Below are positions 59,478-64,000 of a DNA stretch of 64,000 bases, in pieces (position 1 is the first letter of the stretch; the number at the start of each line of letters is the position of its first letter). The position numbers were made by a program, and so were the translations under genes. The DNA lies in assembly GCA_028277725.1 (NCBI GenBank), contig JANQFX010000051.1, positions 62,001 to 126,000 on the forward strand, in the 5' to 3' direction. Source of the stretch: Thiohalocapsa sp. (lineage in GTDB: Bacteria > Pseudomonadota > Gammaproteobacteria > Chromatiales > Chromatiaceae). The notes beneath the pieces are model-generated. The model was given only the letters and a program-made list of their open reading frames with translations, did no database searches and was not told where the DNA came from.

Positions 59478-59882
59478 ATGAACCGATCCCTCGCTCTGAT
59501 TGCCGTGGTCTTCGGGCTCGCCAGTGTCCTGCTCGGCGCCTTCGGTGCGCATGGTCTGGAGGGGCGGGTCAGTGCCGAACGCCTGGAGGTCTGGCAGACC
59601 GGTGCGCACTACCTCGGCTGGCACGCGACGACGCTGTTGGTTGTCGCCCTGCTCGGTGCGCTGCCGGCGGCACCGCTGTCGATGCGCTGGCTGGGCATCG
59701 CCGGCTGGGCCTTCGTCGTCGGTTGCCTGCTGTTTAGCGGAAGCCTCTTCGTGCTGGTGCTCACCAACACCGCCGCCTGGGGTGCGGTGACGCCGCTCGG
59801 CGGGCTGGCCCTGGCCGGCGGCTGGGGTGCGCTGGCGGCGGCCGTTGTGTTCGGTCGGCGCCCGTCGTCCGGCATGGACTGA
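59478..59882 (+). CDS. DUF423 (YgdD-like) small membrane protein
   Basis: 134 aa with four hydrophobic helices. MNRSLALIAVVFGLASVLLGAFGAHGLEGRVSAERLEVWQTGAHYLGWHATTLLV is the DUF423 signature (GAFGAHGL ... W-TG--Y---H). The function is not established. The ORF-track frame is much longer because it runs through aprB in an antisense frame; the true start is the ATG at 59478. It is divergent from aprB and is followed 14 bp later by rsmE. Confidence 0.88.
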   Translation: MNRSLALIAVVFGLASVLLGAFGAHGLEGRVSAERLEVWQTGAHYLGWHATTLLVVALLGALPAAPLSMRWLGIAGWAFVVGCLLFSGSLFVLVLTNTAAWGAVTPLGGLALAGGWGALAAAVVFGRRPSSGMD

Positions 59883-59896
59883 GCTGGCCGGCTTCG

Positions 59897-60643
59897 ATGC
59901 GTCAGGATCGGATCTACACCCCCCAGCCCCTGCAGGTCGGCACGCGGCTCGAACTGGAACCGAACGCGGTGCGCCACCTGGCGCAGGTGCTGCGCCTGCG
60001 CAGCGGCGACTCGCTGGTGCTGTTCAACGGCGATGGCCTCGACTACCCAGCGACCCTGGTGCAGGCGTCCGCCCGCGCCGCGGTCGCCGAGGTCTCCGCT
60101 CCAACCGATGGGACCCCGGAGCCCGAGCCGGCCCTCGCCGCCACGCTTGCGCTCGGCATCACCAAGGGCGAACGCATGGACTACGCGTTGCAGAAGGCCG
60201 TGGAACTCGGCGCCGAGGAACTCCTGCCCCTGTTCACCGAGCGCAGCGTTGTGCGCCTGCGCGACGACCGTCTCGACAAGCGTGTCCGCCACTGGCAGGG
60301 CGTGGTCATCGCGGCCTGCGAGCAGAGCGGGCGGCGTCGGCTGCCCCGGCTCCAGGCCCCGAAGCGTCTCGCGTCCTGGCTGGCGGATTGGCCCGAGGGG
60401 CGGACGGGCTTGATCCTGCATCATCGGGCCGAGTCGACGCTGCCGGAGCTGGCACCCCCTGCGGATGGCCGCCTCACGCTCCTGGTGGGGCCGGAGGGCG
60501 GACTATCCGAGGCGGAGCGGGCTGCGGCCGTGCAATGCGGCTTCGCGGCCGCGCGGCTCGGACCGCGGGTCCTCCGTGCCGAGACGGCGCCCCTTGCCGC
60601 GCTGGCGTCGCTACAGATGCTCTGGGGCGATTTCCGCGACTGA
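59897..60643 (+). CDS. rsmE: RsmE, 16S rRNA m3U1498 methyltransferase
   Basis: 248 aa SPOUT-class methyltransferase. It begins MRQDRIYTPQPLQVGTRLELEPNAVRHLAQVLRLRSGDSLVLFNGDG (PUA-like N-domain). The trefoil-knot part has AATLALGITKGERMDYALQKAVELGAEELLPLFTERS and LLVGPEGGLSEAERAAAVQCGFAAARLGPRVLRAETAPLAALASLQ, the SAM-binding knot. Length equals the family norm. Confidence 0.95.
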   Translation: MRQDRIYTPQPLQVGTRLELEPNAVRHLAQVLRLRSGDSLVLFNGDGLDYPATLVQASARAAVAEVSAPTDGTPEPEPALAATLALGITKGERMDYALQKAVELGAEELLPLFTERSVVRLRDDRLDKRVRHWQGVVIAACEQSGRRRLPRLQAPKRLASWLADWPEGRTGLILHHRAESTLPELAPPADGRLTLLVGPEGGLSEAERAAAVQCGFAAARLGPRVLRAETAPLAALASLQMLWGDFRD

Positions 60644-60747
60644 GCACGGCGGTGCGGCGCCGGGCCCAGTCGAGCCAGGCACCCTGGGGCCGCCCCCCGC
60701 CTGTGTTCCGACATGTCGGCTCCAGAGGCGTCGTCGCCGTGGGTTAC

Positions 60748-62334
60748 TTAGAAGGCCGGTGGCGGAGGTACCCGCGTGCAGCCCGCGTCGGCGCAATGGG
60801 CCACCTTGAGATCGCCGTTGGTCTCGTCGTAGTAGAGCACCAATGGCAGCCCATCACTGCCGACGATGATGTCGATGTGCCAGCCCACCGAGCCCTTGGC
60901 GTCCAGCGTGACGATAGACGCGGTGTTGCAGTCGGCGTCTCGGCAGTGCGCGACCTTGACGTCGCTCTCGGTATGGCTGTGGTAGGCGATGACCGGAAGC
61001 CCGTCTTTGCCGAGCGCGACCGCCGGATTTGCGCCCACGGACCCCGGGGTGTCGACGCGTGCGAAGGTGACACTGGAGCAGGCCGCATCCAGGCAATGGG
61101 CGGACTTCAGGTCGTCGTTGAAGAAATCCCAGTAAACGACGAAGGGGAGCCCGTCGGCACCCATCATCAAGTCCGTGCCCATGCCGACGCCGCCGAGGTC
61201 GAGCGCTTGGATGTCGACCTCGCCGCAGCCGCGGTCGAGACAGCGCGCGAGCTTGACGTCGCGCCGTGTCGTGTCGAAGTAGCTGATCACCGCGAGTCCG
61301 TCGTCGCCGACGGCAATGGCGTTGTGCCAGCCGACATCACCCGCCGTATCGACCGGCCGCAGTGCCGCGCTGGAGCAAGCGGGGTCGCGGCAGAGCGCGA
61401 CCAGCAGATCGCTGTGCTCCTTGTCGTGGTAGCTGATGATCGGCAGCCCGTCCGGCGCCACGGCGATGTCCACGAACTTGCCGACGTCGCCGGAGGTATC
61501 GACCTCGCTGATGTCCACCCTGAAGCAGCCGGCATCCCGGCAGCGCGCCGCCTTCAGGATGCCGGTGGCGTTGTCGAAGTAGGCGATGATCGGCAGACCG
61601 TCGGCGCCGATGTCCAGCCCGATGGACCAGCCGATCTCGCCCGTGGCGTCGACAACCGTGATGCTGGCCTCGGTGCAGGCGACGTCGGCGCAGTGGGCGA
61701 CCTTGAGGTCGAGATTGGCATAGTCGAGGTAGGCAATCACCGGCAAGCCGTCGCCGCCGACGGCCGCTGCAGGGGACCAGCCAACATCGCTGCCTGCGTC
61801 CAGCACGTCGAGTCGGTTATAACCCGTCGGCGACCTCGCTGACGGCGCGGTATGGGGTGCCGGGGCGGCCGCATCGAGCTGCAGGCTGAAGGCATCGAAC
61901 CTGGACCGATCGTCACCCGCGACCACGCGCAGGATATGGCTGCCCGGTGAGACGCCACGCGGCAGGGGCCCGGCCTCGATGTAGGTCTGGGTGGCGTGCC
62001 GCACCGGCAGCGGTAGTCCATCCAGAGTGACTTCCGGTAAGCGCAGGCCGAAGTTCTCGCCCTTGATGCGGAGAACCTTGGTGTCCGGTTCCAGCTTGGC
62101 GTCCAAGACCAACAGCTGCGGGTTGTCCAGCCATCCGTAGTCGTTGGTGGATTGCTGCGCCGCGGAGGGGGCCGGCCAGAGCAGTGCCAGCGCCAGCATG
62201 GGGCCGAGCACGAGACCGACCATGACATCCAACATGTGAACCGGCGTCAGACTCAGTACCCGACCGGACCCTGAATCGAGGCTCGCACCGAGCATCAGCC
62301 ACAAGTGGGGCAGAAACGACGTCGACCTCGGCAT
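60748..62334 (-). CDS. secreted IPT-domain, seven-repeat propeller-like surface protein
   Basis: About 528 aa. A hydrophobic signal/anchor (MVGLVLGPMLALALLWPAPSAAQQ) is followed by an IPT/TIG-like domain (LLVLDAKLEPDTKVLRIKGENFGLRLPEVTLDGLPLP). Residues from about 180 to the end are seven repeats of 48-50 aa of pattern G-x-x-G-W ... G-x-DGLPVI-YxD ... DLKVAHCxDxxCxxxx-x-VD. Each carries a C-x4-C pair, so one disulfide per blade of a seven-bladed beta-propeller is likely. Start uncertain: 62334 is chosen. No known partner; probably extracellular or periplasmic. Confidence 0.72.
   Translation of the reverse strand: MPRSTSFLPHLWLMLGASLDSGSGRVLSLTPVHMLDVMVGLVLGPMLALALLWPAPSAAQQSTNDYGWLDNPQLLVLDAKLEPDTKVLRIKGENFGLRLPEVTLDGLPLPVRHATQTYIEAGPLPRGVSPGSHILRVVAGDDRSRFDAFSLQLDAAAPAPHTAPSARSPTGYNRLDVLDAGSDVGWSPAAAVGGDGLPVIAYLDYANLDLKVAHCADVACTEASITVVDATGEIGWSIGLDIGADGLPIIAYFDNATGILKAARCRDAGCFRVDISEVDTSGDVGKFVDIAVAPDGLPIISYHDKEHSDLLVALCRDPACSSAALRPVDTAGDVGWHNAIAVGDDGLAVISYFDTTRRDVKLARCLDRGCGEVDIQALDLGGVGMGTDLMMGADGLPFVVYWDFFNDDLKSAHCLDAACSSVTFARVDTPGSVGANPAVALGKDGLPVIAYHSHTESDVKVAHCRDADCNTASIVTLDAKGSVGWHIDIIVGSDGLPLVLYYDETNGDLKVAHCADAGCTRVPPPPAF
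60751..61788 (-). repeat. seven tandem coding repeats of about 150 bp
   Basis: Seven consecutive units of 48-50 codons (49, 50, 50, 49, 50, 50, 48) share the DGLPVIAY, DLKVAHC and VDT-G-VGW positions. The DNA is diverged (no long exact repeats), so the duplication is old. The array fills the whole C-terminal two thirds of the gene. Confidence 0.85.
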
Positions 62335-62791
62335 GGGGGTTCTGGGCCTTTCAGAGCTGCGTGCTCGCCATTGGCTTGGCGTCGGTTCGGCACGATCGTC
62401 GTTGGGCCGGCCGTGGCAGTAGTGGTGATTTGTGGCGGCAGGCGGTCCGGCCCGCAACCCCACATGTTAGCACCCGACATGGGCTTCGCCGGGGTCTCGT
62501 TCGCAGTACGGTTGAGGTCGTCTGTGGGGTGCTCTGTTCGCTGGACCAAGACTGGTTTCCCGGGCCTTGCCGACCTAGGCCCTATTCGAGCCCGGGCCGG
62601 ACAGATCATCGCTATGCTCTGTAGGAGATCTCGAAGAATGGCACGGAAGGCGTTTTCGGAGGTCCCCTGCATCAAAGATTCGGGTAGATCACGATCAATA
62701 CCCGTGGTATTTCACTATTGATATTCTGGACAAACAGTGGTTCATGGGGCACGATTAGTAGGGATTAAGTTACCTGCTCAGGACCGCCGTC
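62335..62791. other. 457-bp intergenic region with a dispersed-repeat copy
   Basis: Divergent between the propeller gene and the 192-aa gene, so it should hold both promoters. At 62631-62670 is the copy of the 40-base element also found at 8871-8910. The last about 100 bp (62670-62780) are A/T-rich compared with the surroundings. No ORF looks coding. Confidence 0.4.
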
Positions 62792-63370
62792 ATGATCGAG
62801 AATCGCCAGCTCCGCCGCCACAGGCCCTATTTCCAAGGTTGGGCGCAGGCGTTTGGGGATCATGCCGTGCACGACGAGCCCGACGTCGGCCGGCGCTGGC
62901 TGTTCGGCGATGGCCAGCTGGGCCTGATCCTGAGTCCCTCGCTGCGGGCGCGCCTCTGCGGCGGTGACGAGGCCGCACTCGGCGGCATCCTCGCCGATCA
63001 GCCCGACCCCCCGGCCTCGCAGGTGGTGAGCATCCGTATGCTGGCGCGTAACGCGCGGGAGCGTTCGCGGGCCTCGGTGCTCGACCTCAGCAAAGAAACC
63101 CTCCGGGTGGGCCGTCTGCGTCTACGGGAGTGCCCGGCGAAGGCCGTCGACGGTCTGCATAGGCTCTTCGATGGGGCCGGCGAGCTGCACCTGTTCGAGA
63201 CCTACCACCTGATCTGTCCCACCGGCACACGCATTCTGACGCTGTCGCGCCGCGCGCCGCTGCGGCTGATTTATCGCGAACTGCCACCGGCGCTGATTCG
63301 CTCTGCGCCCAATCTGCGCCCGGTCGCCACCGAGACCAAGCCGCATCTGCGCGACCTCGCCTGCGCTTGA
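62792..63370 (+). CDS. 192-aa protein of unknown function
   Basis: Soluble, Arg/Leu-rich, no signal peptide or membrane helix. Recognisable stretches are WLFGDGQLGLILSPSLRARLCGGDEAALGGILAD, ARERSRASVLDLSKETLRVGRLRLRECPAKAVDGLHRLFDGAGELHLFETYHLICPTGTRILTLSRRAPLRLIYRELPPALIRSAP. The sequence has protein-like composition and moderate length, but I cannot name a family. It lies 141 bp upstream of polA on the same strand. Confidence 0.6.
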   Translation: MIENRQLRRHRPYFQGWAQAFGDHAVHDEPDVGRRWLFGDGQLGLILSPSLRARLCGGDEAALGGILADQPDPPASQVVSIRMLARNARERSRASVLDLSKETLRVGRLRLRECPAKAVDGLHRLFDGAGELHLFETYHLICPTGTRILTLSRRAPLRLIYRELPPALIRSAPNLRPVATETKPHLRDLACA

Positions 63371-63511
63371 GAGCCTCCGGGTCGGGGTTCCTGGGCGCCG
63401 GCTTTCGGCCCCGAAACCCGCCCCAGTGCTGTGCCCGATCGCGCCCGGTCTGACCTTGCCGCGGCGGCGTGATACCGTTGACGCCTTGCCCGAGCCACAC
63501 AACCCGAGCCC

Positions 63512-64000
63512 ATGCCCGACCGGTACCCGTTCGTCCTCGTCGACGCCTCCGGCTATCTGTTCCGCGCCTACCACGCGCTGCCCAAGCTGACCAACACCCG
63601 CGGCGAGGCCACGGGTGCGCTGGTCGGCGTGCTCAATATGCTGCGCAAGCTCATCGACGAGCAGCGACCGGACTACATCGGCGTCGTCTTCGATGCCTCG
63701 GGGCCGACGTTCCGCGACCGGCTCTACACCGATTACAAGGCCAATCGCCCACCCATGCCGGACGACCTGCGCGAGCAGCTCGGCCCGCTGAAGGAGGTGA
63801 TCCGCGCCATGGGCCTGCCGCTGCTGGAGGTGGCGGACGTCGAGGCCGACGACGTCATCGGCACCCTGGCGACCCGAGCCGCCGCGGAGGGCCTCTCCAC
63901 CTTGGTCTCCACCGGCGACAAGGACATGGCCCAGCTGGTGGGCGAGCACGTGACACTGGTCAATACCATGTCCGACACCCTGCTCGATCCGGTGGGGGTG
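63512..64000 (+). CDS. polA: PolA, DNA polymerase I (N-terminal part, cut by window edge)
   Basis: 163 codons of the 5'-3' exonuclease domain: [84 protein letters not shown], then [33 protein letters not shown]. The metal-binding acidic residues (VDASG, FDASG, EADD, TGDKD) are present. The frame has no stop before the edge, which is why the ORF track omits it. It is the usual repair and Okazaki-fragment polymerase. Confidence 0.96.
   Translation, partial: MPDRYPFVLVDASGYLFRAYHALPKLTNTRGEATGALVGVLNMLRKLIDEQRPDYIGVVFDASGPTFRDRLYTDYKANRPPMPDDLREQLGPLKEVIRAMGLPLLEVADVEADDVIGTLATRAAAEGLSTLVSTGDKDMAQLVGEHVTLVNTMSDTLLDPVGV

Noticed and set aside
60751-61788. Tandem repeats of about 150 bp as a possible CRISPR or satellite array
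   Set aside because: Unit length, reading-frame conservation and diverged DNA show that they are coding repeats.
59827-61842. 671-aa plus-strand ORF across rsmE and the propeller gene
   Set aside because: It overlaps rsmE in a different frame and mirrors the repeat array; neither half resembles a protein family.

Overview
The window is GC-rich, densely coded chromosomal DNA of a gammaproteobacterium. The gene order kdsC-lptCAB-rpoN-hpf-ptsN-rapZ beside mlaFEDCB is the conserved gammaproteobacterial envelope/nitrogen block. Dissimilatory APS reductase (aprBA) points to a sulfur-oxidising lineage, and sucrose synthase with a fructokinase suggests sucrose metabolism or sucrose as a compatible solute. 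A purple sulfur bacterium or close relative (Chromatiales) is my inference; no rRNA or other marker in the window proves it. I saw no tRNA, rRNA or CRISPR array.

Layout. 1-4.1 kb: mlaFEDCB phospholipid transport on the minus strand, then a DUF72-like gene. 4.2-14.1 kb, plus strand: kdsC and lptCAB (start/stop overlaps), rpoN, hpf, then a permease-free PTS (ptsN, hprK, rapZ, a mannose-type EIIA, HPr with both His15 and Ser46, and EI). 14.4-16.8 kb: mgtE and an H-NS-family gene that appears to start with TTG and ends in a clear terminator. 16.9-21.7 kb: a four-gene operon of a coiled-coil protein, an inner-membrane OmpA/BON-like protein, a Ras-like small GTPase and a cytosolic hybrid histidine kinase. 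This is the best candidate in the window for an undescribed system. 21.8-25.2 kb: bolA/ibaG, phoBR and a Nudix hydrolase. 25.4-29.0 kb: sucrose synthase and a PfkB sugar kinase.

29.1-38.1 kb is a metal-acquisition island. A His-rich outer-membrane protein and znuACB-like genes diverge from a fused membrane/spermidine-synthase-like gene across a Zur-box-like site, followed by an orphan NikK/NikL-like pair. 38.2-41.6 kb: cydABX with an FNR-type box upstream and a perfect 22-bp hairpin between cydB and cydX. 41.6-48.0 kb: a DsrE-like periplasmic protein, a porin lacking a signal peptide, and a two-component system with a PepSY protein, divergent from a cytochrome b561/SHP/diheme cytochrome c cluster. 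48.3-56.5 kb: two tandem 532-aa sigma-54 activators, divergent from a sigma-54-type promoter that precedes a 90-aa unknown protein and an RND efflux pump. 56.7-59.3 kb: aprBA. 59.5-64 kb: a DUF423 gene, rsmE, a secreted IPT/seven-repeat Cys-paired propeller-like protein, an unknown 192-aa protein, and the 5' end of polA.

The sigma-54 theme recurs: rpoN, the PTS-Ntr genes, two GAFTGA activators and their probable target promoter are all in this window. All assignments come from reading the sequence; no database search was run.
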